A DNA stretch of 64,000 nt from Paracoccus caeni (lineage in GTDB: Bacteria > Pseudomonadota > Alphaproteobacteria > Rhodobacterales > Rhodobacteraceae): assembly GCF_016629665.1 (NCBI RefSeq), contig NZ_JAEPRQ010000007.1:124001-188000 (forward strand), written 5' to 3'. Position numbers and translations under genes: made by a program. The notes below the pieces were generated by a model that was not told the origin of the DNA, made no database searches, and worked only from the letters and a program-made list of their open reading frames with translations. This document shows positions 17,491 to 29,002 of the stretch, one piece after another. Numbering within the stretch: position 1 is the stretch's first letter; every line of letters begins with the position of its first letter.

Positions 17491-17519
17491 CGTTCTGAAA
17501 AACCCCCGGTTGCAGAACG
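17491..17519. other. Inverted repeat between the LuxR-type gene and the rhodanese operon
   Basis: Seven-base arms CGTTCTG (17491-17497) and CAGAACG (17513-17519) flank 15 bases that include AACCCCCGGTT. The repeat lies after the regulator's 3' end and before the rhodanese start, both on the minus strand. It could be a weak terminator or an operator for the operon. Nothing else in 17365-17582 is recognised. Confidence 0.3.
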
Positions 17520-17582
17520 CTGTCCCCAAAATCGGCCAAACCATGGAAGCCCGCTCTTTTCAACACTGTTCTTCCGTCGCCG

Positions 17583-18614
17583 TCAGCCCAGCCAGACCGC
17601 GCTGTCCATCATCCGTCGGATAACGCCGGTCTGGCCCGACACGCCCATCCGCGCATAAAGCTGCTTCGAATAGCTGCGGGCGGTTTCGATGGTCCAGCCA
17701 AGCTCTGCCGCTGCCTGTTGCAGGCTGAAGCCGTCGCACAGCAGCATGGCCAGCCGCGCCTCGCCACGGCTGAGGCCGAAACTGTCGGCCACCGAAGCCA
17801 CCGGCAACGAGCGTGCCTGCAACGACATCCGCACCCGCCCGATCACATGCCGTTCATCCCCGATGTCTTCCGGGGCCAGCAGCATCTGCAACAGCGGCTC
17901 GCGCGACAGGATCACCCGTTGCGCCGCGCCGTCACCCTCGAGCGCAGAGAACGCGCGGTGCAGTGTGGTGCCCCCGGTCGGCACCGGCAGGTCCAGCCAG
18001 CCATCCGCCCGCCTGCGCACACCGAAATCGGCGGCCAGCGTCTCGGCCAGACCATCCGCCATGTCGGTGACCTGACCCGACGGCGCAAAGAGTATCCATC
18101 CCGTGCCCAGCCGCTTGCCGATCTGCCGGTCCAGCCGCGCCCGCCGCCGTTCAGCCGCCAATTTTTGCCACGCCGACAAAGCTGGCCCAAGATAGGGCGC
18201 AAGGTTCGACAGCCGCAGCCCGTCCATCGCCCGGAAGTCCTCGCCCCCGCGCATCAGCGCCAGCACCGCGATCTCGTCGCGGCCCAAGGTCACGCGCAGG
18301 ATGCGCAACGGATCCGCCGTGCCCTTCGCCCCCGGCAAATCGGTCGCCGCATAAACCCGCTCGCTGCGGATCAGCGCGATAATGTCGGGCGACGGCATCG
18401 CCGCCAGCCGCAATCCGGCATCCACCATCTCGGCCCGGCTTTGCCAGTCGAAAGCCAGCCGTCCCGATCGCAGCACCTGCAACCGGACACTTGCAGCCCG
18501 CGTGGCGCGCGCCAGCAGGTCCAGAACCGCGGGCCAAAGATCGCTGCCATGCCCATCCTCTTCCCCCGCCGAGGCGCGGATCAGCATGCGCAGAATATCG
18601 CTATCGGTTGACAT
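17583..18614 (-). CDS. LuxR-family (helix-turn-helix) transcriptional regulator
   Basis: This 343-residue protein has a C-terminal LuxR-type HTH at about residues 275-335 ([20 protein letters not shown], then [20 protein letters not shown]). The N-terminal ~250 residues are a PAS- or GAF-like sensory region without a recognised ligand motif. It sits between the thiosulfate-type operon, transcribed the same way, and cysD, transcribed divergently. Control of one or both sulfur operons is therefore likely but not demonstrated. A G/C palindrome in the divergent gap with cysD is a candidate binding site. Confidence 0.8.
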   Translation of the reverse strand: MSTDSDILRMLIRASAGEEDGHGSDLWPAVLDLLARATRAASVRLQVLRSGRLAFDWQSRAEMVDAGLRLAAMPSPDIIALIRSERVYAATDLPGAKGTADPLRILRVTLGRDEIAVLALMRGGEDFRAMDGLRLSNLAPYLGPALSAWQKLAAERRRARLDRQIGKRLGTGWILFAPSGQVTDMADGLAETLAADFGVRRRADGWLDLPVPTGGTTLHRAFSALEGDGAAQRVILSREPLLQMLLAPEDIGDERHVIGRVRMSLQARSLPVASVADSFGLSRGEARLAMLLCDGFSLQQAAAELGWTIETARSYSKQLYARMGVSGQTGVIRRMMDSAVWLG

Positions 18615-18636
18615 TCAGGCCAAACTTCCCAGATTA

Positions 18637-18650
18637 CCCCCAAATGGGGG
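18637..18650. promoter_or_regulatory. Short palindrome in the regulator/cysD divergent gap
   Basis: CCCCCA and TGGGGG form a 6-base inverted repeat around AA, about 70 bases before cysD and 23 bases before the start of the LuxR-type gene. The position suits an operator for the adjacent regulator. It is short, so confidence is low. Confidence 0.35.
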
Positions 18651-18719
18651 GCTTATCCTTTTCTGAACGCGACTAGATCGCGGGTCAATAACGCTTTGAC
18701 CGGAACCGAAGACAGCATC

Positions 18720-19619
18720 ATGAAAAACCTGACCCACCTGCAGCGGCTTGAGGCCGAAAGCATCCACATTCTGCGCGAAGTCGCGATGGAAGCCGAAAAT
18801 CCCGTGATGCTTTACTCGGTGGGCAAGGACAGCGCGGTGATGCTGCATCTGGCGAAGAAGGCGTTCTTCCCGTCGCGCCCGCCCTTCCCGCTGCTGCATG
18901 TCGATACGACGTGGAAATTTCAGGACATGTACAAGCTGCGCGACAAGGCGGCCAAGGATGCCGGGATGGACCTGATCGTCTATCAGAACCCCGAAGCGAA
19001 AGAGCGTGGCATCAACCCGTTCGATCACGGCTCGTTGCATACCGATATGTGGAAGACCGAGGGGCTGAAACAGGCGCTGGACAAGCACGGCTTTGACGTG
19101 GCCTTCGGCGGCGCCCGTCGCGACGAGGAAAAATCCCGCGCCAAGGAGCGTGTCTTTTCCTTCCGCTCGGCCAATCACCGTTGGGACCCGAAAAGCCAGC
19201 GTCCGGAATTGTGGCGGCTCTACAATGCGCGCAAGGCCAAGGGGGAAAGCATCCGCGTCTTCCCGATCTCGAACTGGACCGAGCTGGACATCTGGCAATA
19301 TATCCACCTTGAGGGCATCGAGATCGTGCCGCTGTATTTCTCGGCCCCGCGCCCGACAGTGGAACGTGACGGGCTGATTCTGATGGTCGATGACGATCGC
19401 TTTCCGCTGCGCGAGGGGGAAACCCCGGTGACCCGCTCGATCCGGTTCCGCACGCTGGGCTGCTATCCGCTGACCGGCGCGGTCGAAAGCGAGGCCGCGA
19501 CCCTGCCCGAGATCATTCAGGAAATGCTGCTGACCACCACATCGGAACGTCAGGGGCGGGCGATCGACCACGATCAGGCCGCGTCGATGGAGAAGAAGAA
19601 GCAGGAAGGCTATTTCTAA
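18720..19619 (+). CDS. cysD: Sulfate adenylyltransferase subunit 2
   Basis: CysD forms ATP sulfurylase with CysN and makes adenosine 5'-phosphosulfate from sulfate and ATP. The 299-residue product shows the PP-loop SVGKDS (residues 33-38), the family N terminus [16 protein letters not shown], and [19 protein letters not shown] 18720 is preferred to a TTG at 18696 because it matches the usual CysD N terminus. cysNC follows after 48 bases on the same strand. Confidence 0.96.
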   Translation: MKNLTHLQRLEAESIHILREVAMEAENPVMLYSVGKDSAVMLHLAKKAFFPSRPPFPLLHVDTTWKFQDMYKLRDKAAKDAGMDLIVYQNPEAKERGINPFDHGSLHTDMWKTEGLKQALDKHGFDVAFGGARRDEEKSRAKERVFSFRSANHRWDPKSQRPELWRLYNARKAKGESIRVFPISNWTELDIWQYIHLEGIEIVPLYFSAPRPTVERDGLILMVDDDRFPLREGETPVTRSIRFRTLGCYPLTGAVESEAATLPEIIQEMLLTTTSERQGRAIDHDQAASMEKKKQEGYF

Positions 19620-19667
19620 GCCCTTTCGCCGCCTTCTTTCCGCAGCCCCATTTCATTCAGGTATGCC

Positions 19668-21575
19668 ATGACCACCCAAGACCCCATCTACAAGACCGAC
19701 GCCCTCATCGCCGAGAATATCGACGCCTATCTTGAGGCCCATCAGCACAAATCCATGCTGCGCTTCATCACCTGCGGTTCGGTTGATGATGGCAAATCGA
19801 CCCTGATCGGGCGGCTGCTTTACGACAGCAAGATGATCTTCGAGGATCAGCTTGCGGCGCTGGAAGCCGACAGCAAGCGCGTTGGCACGCAGGGGCAAGA
19901 GATCGACTTTGCCCTTCTGGTGGACGGTCTGGCCGCCGAGCGGGAGCAGGGCATCACCATCGACGTGGCCTACCGCTTCTTCGCGACCGAGAAGCGCAAG
20001 TTCATCGTCGCCGACACACCCGGCCACGAGCAATATACCCGCAATATGGTCACCGGCGCCTCGACCGCCGATCTGGCGGTGATCCTGATCGATGCGCGCA
20101 AGGGCGTGCTGACGCAGACCCGCCGCCACAGCTATCTGGTGCAACTGCTGGGCATCCGCCATATCGTGCTGGCGGTGAACAAGATGGATCTGGTCGACTA
20201 CGATCAGGCCACCTTCGATCGGATCGTCACCGAATATCGCGACTACGCCGCGAAAATCGGCATCGACAGTTTCACCGCGATCCCGATTTCGGGCTTCAAG
20301 GGCGACAACATCACCGCCTCCAGCCAGAACACCCCTTGGTATGACGGCCCCGCGCTGCTGCCGTTCCTTGAAACCGTCGAGGTCGAGGATAGCAGCCAAC
20401 AATCAGCGCCGTTCCGTATGCCGGTGCAGTGGGTGAACCGCCCCAATCTGGATTTCCGTGGCTTCGCCGGTCTGGTCGCCAGCGGTCAGGTTCGTCCGGG
20501 CGATCAGGTCCGGGTGCTGCCCTCGGGCAAGACCTCGACCATTGCGCGGATCGTCAGCCTTGAAGGCGACCGTGATCTGGCCGTGGCCGGTGAATCGGTG
20601 ACGCTGACCCTTGCCGATGAGATCGACTGTTCGCGCGGTCAGGTGATCGTCGCCGCGCAATCGCCGCTGGAAGTCGCCGACCAGTTTGAAACCACGCTGG
20701 TCTGGATGAGCGAGCATGAATTGCTGCCGGGCCGGACCTACTGGCTGAAGATGGGAACGCAGACCATCTCGGCCACGGTGCAGGCCCCGAAATACGAGGT
20801 GAACGTCAACACGCAGGAGCATCTAGCGGCCAAGACGCTGGATCTGAATGCGATTGGCATCGCCAATATCACCACCGACCGCGAGATCGCCTTCGCCCCC
20901 TATGCCGAGAACCGCGACCTTGGCGGCTTCATCCTGATCGACAAGATCAGCAACCAGACGGTTGCCGCCGGGATGATCCATTTCGCGCTGCGTCGGGCGC
21001 AGAACATCCATTGGCAGGCGACCGATATCAGCCGCGACCACCACGCCTCGATGAAAAACCAGAAGCCCGCAGTGCTGTGGCTGACCGGCTTGTCGGGTTC
21101 GGGCAAGTCCACCATCGCCAATATCGTCGAGCGGAAGCTGGCGCGGATGAACCGCCATACCTTCCTGCTGGACGGCGACAATGTGCGTCACGGGCTGAAT
21201 AAGGATCTGGGCTTCACCGAGGCCGACCGCGTCGAAAATATCCGCCGCGTGGGCGAGGTGGCAAAGCTGATGACCGATGCCGGTCTGATCGTGATCACCG
21301 CCTTCATCTCGCCCTTCCGGGCCGAGCGTGACATGGTCCGCAGCATGATGCAGCCCGGCGAATTCATCGAGGTCTTTGTCGATACGCCGCTGGAAGTGGC
21401 CGAGGGTCGCGATGTGAAGGGTCTCTACGCCAAGGCGCGCTCGGGCCAGTTGAAGAACTTCACCGGCATCGATTCACCCTACGAGGTGCCAAACTCGGCC
21501 GAGTTGCGCATCGACACGACGCAACTTACCCCGGACGAAGCCGCCGATCTGATCATCGCCCGGCTGATCCCCTGA
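19668..21575 (+). CDS. cysNC: Bifunctional sulfate adenylyltransferase subunit 1 / APS kinase
   Basis: This 635-residue fusion has an N-terminal CysN GTPase and a C-terminal CysC APS kinase. GTPase motifs are GSVDDGKST (37-45), DTPGHE (116-121) and NKMD (171-174). The kinase P-loop is GLSGSGKST (474-482), followed by the APS-binding [15 protein letters not shown]. The enzyme couples GTP hydrolysis to APS synthesis with CysD and then phosphorylates APS to PAPS. The fusion is common in alphaproteobacteria. It is the last gene before a strong bidirectional hairpin. Confidence 0.96.
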   Translation: MTTQDPIYKTDALIAENIDAYLEAHQHKSMLRFITCGSVDDGKSTLIGRLLYDSKMIFEDQLAALEADSKRVGTQGQEIDFALLVDGLAAEREQGITIDVAYRFFATEKRKFIVADTPGHEQYTRNMVTGASTADLAVILIDARKGVLTQTRRHSYLVQLLGIRHIVLAVNKMDLVDYDQATFDRIVTEYRDYAAKIGIDSFTAIPISGFKGDNITASSQNTPWYDGPALLPFLETVEVEDSSQQSAPFRMPVQWVNRPNLDFRGFAGLVASGQVRPGDQVRVLPSGKTSTIARIVSLEGDRDLAVAGESVTLTLADEIDCSRGQVIVAAQSPLEVADQFETTLVWMSEHELLPGRTYWLKMGTQTISATVQAPKYEVNVNTQEHLAAKTLDLNAIGIANITTDREIAFAPYAENRDLGGFILIDKISNQTVAAGMIHFALRRAQNIHWQATDISRDHHASMKNQKPAVLWLTGLSGSGKSTIANIVERKLARMNRHTFLLDGDNVRHGLNKDLGFTEADRVENIRRVGEVAKLMTDAGLIVITAFISPFRAERDMVRSMMQPGEFIEVFVDTPLEVAEGRDVKGLYAKARSGQLKNFTGIDSPYEVPNSAELRIDTTQLTPDEAADLIIARLIP

Positions 21576-21583
21576 TCTTGACG

Positions 21584-21612
21584 CGGCAGGCCCAAGGGCC
21601 TGCCGTTTCACT
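21584..21612. terminator. Bidirectional stem-loop between cysNC and the TRAP genes
   Basis: Perfect 10-base arms (CGGCAGGCCC at 21584-21593, GGGCCTGCCG at 21596-21605) are separated by AA and followed by a T-rich stretch (TTTCACTTT). The hairpin sits between converging genes and overlaps the last codons of the TRAP permease, so it can serve both strands. Confidence 0.65.
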
Positions 21613-22897
21613 TTGCGAAGCCGCTGATCTGCGGCAGCCATGTGGACAGCCATGGCACGAAGGTCAGCACAAGCAGCGCCACCATCGCCGCCAGAAAGAA
21701 CGGCGGCAGTTCCTTGATCAGCGCCGACGGCCTCTGCTTTGTCGCCGAAGAGACCACGAAGATGAGCGCCCCGACCGGCGGCGTCATCAGCCCGAAGGTC
21801 AGGTTCACGATCACCACGATCGCGAAATGATCCGGCGCGATACCCAGCTTGTAGGCGATCGGCGCAAGGATCGGGACAAGGATCATCACCCCCGGCAGCG
21901 GGTCCATGAACATCCCGAAGACCAGCAGCAGCAGGTTCACCATCAGCAGGAACGCAATCGGTGACAGGTCCATCGCGATGACCGCATTGGCCAGCGATTG
22001 CGGCACCCCCTCGATGATCAGGATCCACGCGAATGCCCGCGCCGCGGCAAGGATCATCAAGACCGCCACCGACATGATCGCCGAGCGCAGGAACGCCCCC
22101 CACAGATCCTGCAGCGTGAAGCCGCGATAGATGAAGGCGCTGACGATGATCGCATAGAAGACCGCGACCACCGACGCCTCGGTCGGGGTGAAATAACCGC
22201 CCCGGATGCCGCCGACGATCAGCACGATCAACAGCAGCGCGGGCAATGCGGTCAGCGTGTTCTTCAGCATCTGCGAAGCGGGCGGAGCCGGCTCAAGGCT
22301 GCGATAGCCCCGTTTGCGGCTGATATGCCAGTTGACCCCGGCCAACAGCACCGCGATCAGAAGCCCCGGCAGGATTCCCGCCATGAACAGCGACCCGACC
22401 GAGACGTTCCGGTCCTGCAACGCATAGATGATCATCGTGATCGAGGGCGGAATGATCGGATCGATCACCGCGACGGAAATGGTCAGCGCCCCGGCATAGG
22501 CTTTGGAATAGCCGCTCCGCTCCATCATCCGCGCCATCATCGCGCCCGGCCCCGCAGCCGAGGCCAGCGCCGAGCCGGAAATCCCCGCAAACATCGTCCC
22601 GGTCAGGATATTGGCATAGCCAAGCCCGCCGCGCAGATGCCCCACGAATTGCGAGGCAAAGCGCAAAAGCATCCGCGAAATCGCCCCGGTGGACATGATC
22701 TCGGCGGCAAGAATGAAGAAGGGCACGGCCAGCAGCGGAAAGCTGTCAAGGCCGGTGAACATCTCTTTCACCACCACGACCATCGGATAACGCCCCGACA
22801 GGCTGACCGCGGCAAAGGCAGCCATCGCCATCGCGAAAGCAATGGGCACCCCCAGAACCATCAGGATCAGGAAAGCGACGATCAGGATCTCAACCAA
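21608..22897 (-). CDS. TRAP transporter large permease (DctM family)
   Basis: This 429-residue membrane protein has about 12 hydrophobic segments and the DctM/SiaM character (IAFAMAMAAFAAVSLSG, GALTISVAVIDPIIPPSITM, FGLMTPPVGALIFVVSSAT). It is the ion-coupled channel subunit of a tripartite TRAP importer for organic acids or related solutes. Its start overlaps the small permease gene by eight bases, and the binding protein is encoded just upstream. The substrate cannot be inferred; no catabolic enzyme is linked. Confidence 0.92.
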   Translation of the reverse strand: MVEILIVAFLILMVLGVPIAFAMAMAAFAAVSLSGRYPMVVVVKEMFTGLDSFPLLAVPFFILAAEIMSTGAISRMLLRFASQFVGHLRGGLGYANILTGTMFAGISGSALASAAGPGAMMARMMERSGYSKAYAGALTISVAVIDPIIPPSITMIIYALQDRNVSVGSLFMAGILPGLLIAVLLAGVNWHISRKRGYRSLEPAPPASQMLKNTLTALPALLLIVLIVGGIRGGYFTPTEASVVAVFYAIIVSAFIYRGFTLQDLWGAFLRSAIMSVAVLMILAAARAFAWILIIEGVPQSLANAVIAMDLSPIAFLLMVNLLLLVFGMFMDPLPGVMILVPILAPIAYKLGIAPDHFAIVVIVNLTFGLMTPPVGALIFVVSSATKQRPSALIKELPPFFLAAMVALLVLTFVPWLSTWLPQISGFAK

Positions 22898-23387
22898 TGG
22901 CGGCCTCGTCGGATTGCTGCTGGCCTGCGCGCCAGTATTTCGGCGCGATCAGCGCCAGATGAACGATCATCAGCGCAAAGCCCACAGGCATCGCCGCATA
23001 AACCCATTTCATCGGCACCCGCAAAGCCGCCGACTTCTGAAACGCCGTCCGGTTCATATAGTCGAGGCCGACCCAGACCATGAAACCGAAAAAGGCGAAC
23101 ATGATGATCAGGATCAGCGCCCGCATCGCGCGCTGCCCCGATGTGGGCAGCGCGTCCTGTGCGTTGGTGATGGCGGCATGGGCGCCCTCGCGCAGCGCAA
23201 GGCCGCTGCCAAGGAATGTCAGCCAGATCATCGAATAGCGCGACACCTCATCCGCCCAGCTCAGCGAATTGCCGGTGACATAGCGTCCGGCCACGTTCCA
23301 GCCGACGGTGACGCACATCACCATCAGCCCGATGACAAGGATCGCCCCGTTCGCGGTGACGAAGCCGCGCTCGATCTGGCGCAACAT
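22890..23387 (-). CDS. TRAP transporter small permease (DctQ family)
   Basis: This 165-residue, four-helix membrane protein contains VGWNVAGRYVTGNSLSWADE, the typical DctQ motif, and SRYSMIWLTFLGSGLALREGAHA. It is required with the large permease for TRAP transport. It starts 2 bases after the binding-protein stop and overlaps the large permease gene by eight bases, so the three are one transcription unit. Confidence 0.9.
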   Translation of the reverse strand: MLRQIERGFVTANGAILVIGLMVMCVTVGWNVAGRYVTGNSLSWADEVSRYSMIWLTFLGSGLALREGAHAAITNAQDALPTSGQRAMRALILIIMFAFFGFMVWVGLDYMNRTAFQKSAALRVPMKWVYAAMPVGFALMIVHLALIAPKYWRAGQQQSDEAAIG

Positions 23388-23389
23388 GC

Positions 23390-24358
23390 CTATTCGACGG
23401 CCTGAATGCGGTCCATCAGCTCTTTGCCGAACTGCGCCTCATAGGATTTGTAAGGCTCGGCCAGCGCATCGCGGAAAACCGCTTTCTGCTCGTCGGTCAG
23501 CTCGTTCACCTCCATCCCGGCGTCGCGCAAGGTGGCCACGCCCGATGCTTCGACCTCATCGACATAACCGCGCATCGCCGCGACCGAGGCTTTGGCCGCC
23601 TCATCGAAGGCCGCCTTCTGGCTGTCATCCAGATTACCCCAGAACTGCGGCGAGATCAGGATGATCGCGGGCGAATAGACATGCCCGTCCAGCGTCAGAT
23701 ATTTCTGCACCTCGTTCAGCTTGGCCGAAACGATCACCGAAAGCGGGTTTTCCTGCCCGTCGATGGCGCCCTGTTCCAGCGCGCCGATCACCTCGGGCCA
23801 TGCCATCGGCGTGGGGGCTGCACCAAGCGCGTTGAACGCCTCAAGATGGACCGGGTTTTCCATCGTGCGGATCTTCAGCCCCTCGGTATCGGCGGGGGTC
23901 TCGATTGGGCCGCGATTGTTGGTGATGTGGCGGAAGCCCTGTTCGCCCCATGCCAGCGCGTGCATGCCGACATCGTCGAATTTCGCCAGCATTTCCTGCC
24001 CGATCTCGCCATCCAGAACGGCGCGGGCATGATCCAGATTACGCATCAGGAACGGCACATCGAAGACCCCGGCCTCGGGCACGAAATTCGACAGGGTGCC
24101 GCTGGAAACGATGGTCATTTCGACCGTGCCAAGCTGCACCCCCTCGATCACCTCACGCTCGCCGCCAAGCCCGGACGAGGGGAAATGGCGGAAGGTGAAC
24201 TGATCGCCTAAGCTTTCCTTCAGCGATTCCTCGAACGCCTTCGCGCCCGCGCCGTAATGGCTGTCCTCGGCCAGCGCATAGCCGATCTTGATCTCTTGCG
24301 CCGCTGCGGGCACGGCAAAGGCGGCACTTATCAGCGCCGCAGCACAGACATGCTTCAT
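23390..24358 (-). CDS. TRAP transporter substrate-binding protein (DctP family)
   Basis: The start at 24358 (GGAGAGGA upstream) gives a 322-residue protein with a signal peptide (MKHVCAAALISAAFAVPAAA). Family marks are KIGYALAEDSHYGAGAKAFEE and the MENPVHLEAFNALGA segment that holds the usual carboxylate-binding region. It captures the solute in the periplasm and delivers it to the permeases encoded downstream. An inverted repeat in the divergent gap with the EamA gene may be the operator, but no adjacent regulator is present. Confidence 0.92.
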   Translation of the reverse strand: MKHVCAAALISAAFAVPAAAQEIKIGYALAEDSHYGAGAKAFEESLKESLGDQFTFRHFPSSGLGGEREVIEGVQLGTVEMTIVSSGTLSNFVPEAGVFDVPFLMRNLDHARAVLDGEIGQEMLAKFDDVGMHALAWGEQGFRHITNNRGPIETPADTEGLKIRTMENPVHLEAFNALGAAPTPMAWPEVIGALEQGAIDGQENPLSVIVSAKLNEVQKYLTLDGHVYSPAIILISPQFWGNLDDSQKAAFDEAAKASVAAMRGYVDEVEASGVATLRDAGMEVNELTDEQKAVFRDALAEPYKSYEAQFGKELMDRIQAVE

Positions 24359-24408
24359 TGTTGGTCCTCTCCCCAATGGTTGGGGGGATTAAGCGACAGA
24401 AACTATGC

Positions 24409-24439
24409 CTTTTGCAATCCCTTGCAGATCATGCAAAAG
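24409..24439. promoter_or_regulatory. Nested inverted repeats between the TRAP operon and the EamA gene
   Basis: Arms CTTTTGCA (24409-24416) and TGCAAAAG (24432-24439) are exact complements across 15 bases. Inside, TTGCA-GATCA-TGCAA (24422-24436) is a second, shorter repeat sharing the right half. The site lies 50 bases before the TRAP binding-protein start and 51 before the EamA start, so one regulator could control both. Confidence 0.5.
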
Positions 24440-24490
24440 CTTACCGGCCGGGCAGAGTCGTGGCGCGGCAGATCAAGGATCGTCCCTGCA

Positions 24491-25432
24491 ATGCCGCCCA
24501 CCAATCCAAGCCCGATGCGGGGCATCCTGCTGAAATGTATCAGCGTCACGCTGTTCACGCTGATGGCCGCAATCCTGAAATCCACGACCGAGGGGCCGCA
24601 GCCGGTGCCGCCCGGCCAGCAGGTCTTCTTCCGCTCGCTTTTCGCGATCCCGGTGATCCTGATCTGGTTGATCTGGCGGCGCGAGATTGGCGTCGGCCTG
24701 AAGACCTTCCGTCCCATGGGCCACTTTTATCGCGGCATCGTCGGCACGATGGCCATGGCGCTAGGCTTCTGGGCGCTGGCACTGCTGCCCTTCCCCGAAG
24801 TGACCGCAATCGGCTATGCCGCGCCCCTTCTGGTGGTGATCTTCGCCGCGATGTTTCTGGGCGAGAATGTCGGCCTCTTCCGGCTGGGGACCGTCGCCAT
24901 GGGGCTTGGCGGCGTGCTGATCGTTCTGTCGCCGCAGCTTCGACCGGGGGCCGAAGCGGATGCGATCCGCATGCTGGGCGGGATCATCGCGTTCGGCGGC
25001 GCGGTCTTCGCGGCGCTGGCGCAGATTTTCGTCCGCAAGCTGGTCAAGGATGAGCGGACCTCGGCCATCGTTTTCTGGTTCTCGGTGACCTCGACCATCC
25101 TTGGCCTGGCGACGCTGCCCTTTGGCTGGGTGATGCCGGATCTGACAACTGCCGTGCTGCTGATCACGGCAGGTTTGCTTGGCGGGGTGGCGCAGATCCT
25201 GATGACGACGGCCTATCGCTATGCCGATGCCTCGCTGGTCGCGCCTTTTGATTACGTCTCGATGATCCTCGCCATCCTGATCGGCTGGTTCGTCTTTGCC
25301 GAACCGCCGTCGATAGTGGTGATCGCGGGCGGCTCACTAGTGATCTTCGCCGGCATCCTGATCATCTGGAGAGAGCGGAAACTGGGGATCGAGCGGGCAC
25401 GCCAGCGAAAGGCGATGACCCCGCAAGGTTAA
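24491..25432 (+). CDS. EamA/DMT-family transporter
   Basis: This 313-residue membrane protein has about ten helices in two EamA repeats. The first holds FRSLFAIPVILIWLIWRREI and AIGYAAPLLVVIFAAMFLGE; the second holds ILMTTAYRYADASLVAPFDY. The start at 24491 removes a hydrophilic upstream extension. EamA proteins usually export metabolites or amino acids; the substrate is not predictable. It is transcribed divergently from the TRAP operon and ends at a clear terminator. Confidence 0.86.
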   Translation: MPPTNPSPMRGILLKCISVTLFTLMAAILKSTTEGPQPVPPGQQVFFRSLFAIPVILIWLIWRREIGVGLKTFRPMGHFYRGIVGTMAMALGFWALALLPFPEVTAIGYAAPLLVVIFAAMFLGENVGLFRLGTVAMGLGGVLIVLSPQLRPGAEADAIRMLGGIIAFGGAVFAALAQIFVRKLVKDERTSAIVFWFSVTSTILGLATLPFGWVMPDLTTAVLLITAGLLGGVAQILMTTAYRYADASLVAPFDYVSMILAILIGWFVFAEPPSIVVIAGGSLVIFAGILIIWRERKLGIERARQRKAMTPQG

Positions 25433-25433
25433 G

Positions 25434-25462
25434 AAACGGGGGTGTTTCCACCCCCGCTTTTC
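25434..25462 (+). terminator. Rho-independent terminator of the EamA gene
   Basis: Stem CGGGGGTG (25437-25444), loop TTTC and CACCCCCG (25449-25456) are followed by CTTTT, four bases after the TAA stop. This is the best canonical terminator seen in the window. Confidence 0.85.
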
Positions 25463-25469
25463 CGTACAG

Positions 25470-25555
25470 CGTTCGCAAGCTGTGTACAGGCTGTGCACGA
25501 TCTGTGTACGCGCGGTGCACGCCTTGTGCAGCAGAAACCCCAGCATTTGCTGGCC
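25470..25555. repeat. 86-bp intergenic repeat, copy 1 (11-bp-period array plus hairpin)
   Basis: The element starts CGTTCGCAAG, then has five consecutive 11-base units (25480-25534), each with GTG at unit positions 3-5: CTGTGTACAGG, CTGTGCACGAT, CTGTGTACGCG, CGGTGCACGCC, TTGTGCAGCAG. It ends with AAACC and the hairpin CCAGCA-TT-TGCTGG. It lies between the EamA terminator and the katG 3' end, so both neighbours converge on it. A second copy at 55268-55353 aligns without gaps. Open frames run through it on both strands, but 11 is not a multiple of 3 and no start or ribosome site stands out, so a protein is unlikely. Confidence 0.8.
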
Positions 25556-25634
25556 CCAAGCCAGCCCCGTGATTTCTCCGTTGCACAAATACCGAAAAGC
25601 AATGCTCGCCGGTGTTGCGCAACGGATGTTAACG

Positions 25635-27890
<2,256 letters not shown>

Positions 27891-27958
27891 TCAGGAAGGT
27901 TAACCAGCCAAATCCATCAAGGAAAATTCGATTTGGTTCTGATTGCGATAAGGTGATC

Positions 27959-29002
27959 TTATGAGCCATGCAGCAATACGCCATTTTCGGTCGTGATCAG
28001 CGTTGGCCTTGCCAGTTGCTGACACTCTTTCACATCGGCTCCGGCGATCCGTTTGAGCAGCAGCGTTGCCAGCACGCGCCCCGATTCCACGTTCGAGACA
28101 TGCGATGCATGCAGCCGCGTCGCGACATATTTCCCGATCCGCGTTCCCGACCGCAGCGCGAAGCCGATCCGCCCGACATCATCGCCGATCCGGTCGCGAA
28201 CGCCCGCCCGCGCGCCAAGGAAGGTCACTTCGTTCAGGCAGACAAAGCCATCCGCGCCCCGGTCCAGCATTGGTCCCGCCGCCGCGCGGGCGACATCGGC
28301 GGCCAGAAGCGCGTGATGCTGCAAGGCCGGATCAGGCTCGATCCCGTGTTCGCGCAGAGCCCGCAGATAGCCACGCAGGCGCTGGCGGACATAGGTGTAG
28401 CGCATGTCGCCATCGATCAGGGCGATCCGGCGGCAACCGTCGCGCAACAGCGCATCGGTGCCCTGCCAGGCGGCATATTCATTGTCGATGTCGAACCACG
28501 GATGCTCCGAGAAAAGCTCGGTCCGGCCATAGGTGACGAACGGAAAGCCCACTTCTAGCAGATATTTCACCCGCTCATCCTGAGGCCGGGTCAGATCCAT
28601 GATGACGCCGTCGGCCTGCCTGCCGCGAACCACGTCGCGCAGGCGGTCGAAGGGTTGTTCGCCCAGCAGAGCCGGCACCGCGCGCAGGGCGAAATCGGTG
28701 CCCGCAAGCGTCTTGTGAAAGCCGTTCAGCAGCCGCACCGCACCGGAATCGCCGATCTCTTCCTCTTCGGTGAAATCCAGCAGCGCCATCAGAACCAGCG
28801 ACTTGCCGGTCCGCAGCTTTGCGCCCTCAAGGTTGCGGACATAGCCCAGACGCTCGGCGGTTTCGCGGACCTGACGGATTGTTTCGGGGCTGATCCGGTC
28901 GCCGTCCTTCAATGCCCGCGCGACGGTCGTCACCGAAACGCCAAGCTCTGCCGCGATGGTTTTCAGTGTGACCGGGGCGCCTTCTGCGGATGAACGTTTC
29001 AT
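27959..29002 (-). CDS. LacI-family regulator of the adjacent CUT1 sugar operon
   Basis: This 347-residue protein has a LacI HTH at residues 12-32 (TLKTIAAELGVSVTTVARAL) and a hinge (PETIRQVRETAERLGYVRN), then a periplasmic-binding-protein-like sensor (VGFPFVTYGRTE, DIDNEYAAWQGTDALL). It is divergent from the CUT1 importer operon across a 328-base gap with GTTAACG-type sites, so it most likely represses that operon and responds to its sugar. Confidence 0.9.
   Translation of the reverse strand: MKRSSAEGAPVTLKTIAAELGVSVTTVARALKDGDRISPETIRQVRETAERLGYVRNLEGAKLRTGKSLVLMALLDFTEEEEIGDSGAVRLLNGFHKTLAGTDFALRAVPALLGEQPFDRLRDVVRGRQADGVIMDLTRPQDERVKYLLEVGFPFVTYGRTELFSEHPWFDIDNEYAAWQGTDALLRDGCRRIALIDGDMRYTYVRQRLRGYLRALREHGIEPDPALQHHALLAADVARAAAGPMLDRGADGFVCLNEVTFLGARAGVRDRIGDDVGRIGFALRSGTRIGKYVATRLHASHVSNVESGRVLATLLLKRIAGADVKECQQLARPTLITTENGVLLHGS

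Noticed and set aside
17365..17544. N-terminal extension of the rhodanese frame to 17544
   Set aside because: The extension is Arg-rich and would hide a clear signal peptide that starts at 17364 after a ribosome site.
25480..25534. Tandem 11-base units as a CRISPR array
   Set aside because: The units are far too short, there are no spacers, and no cas gene is near.
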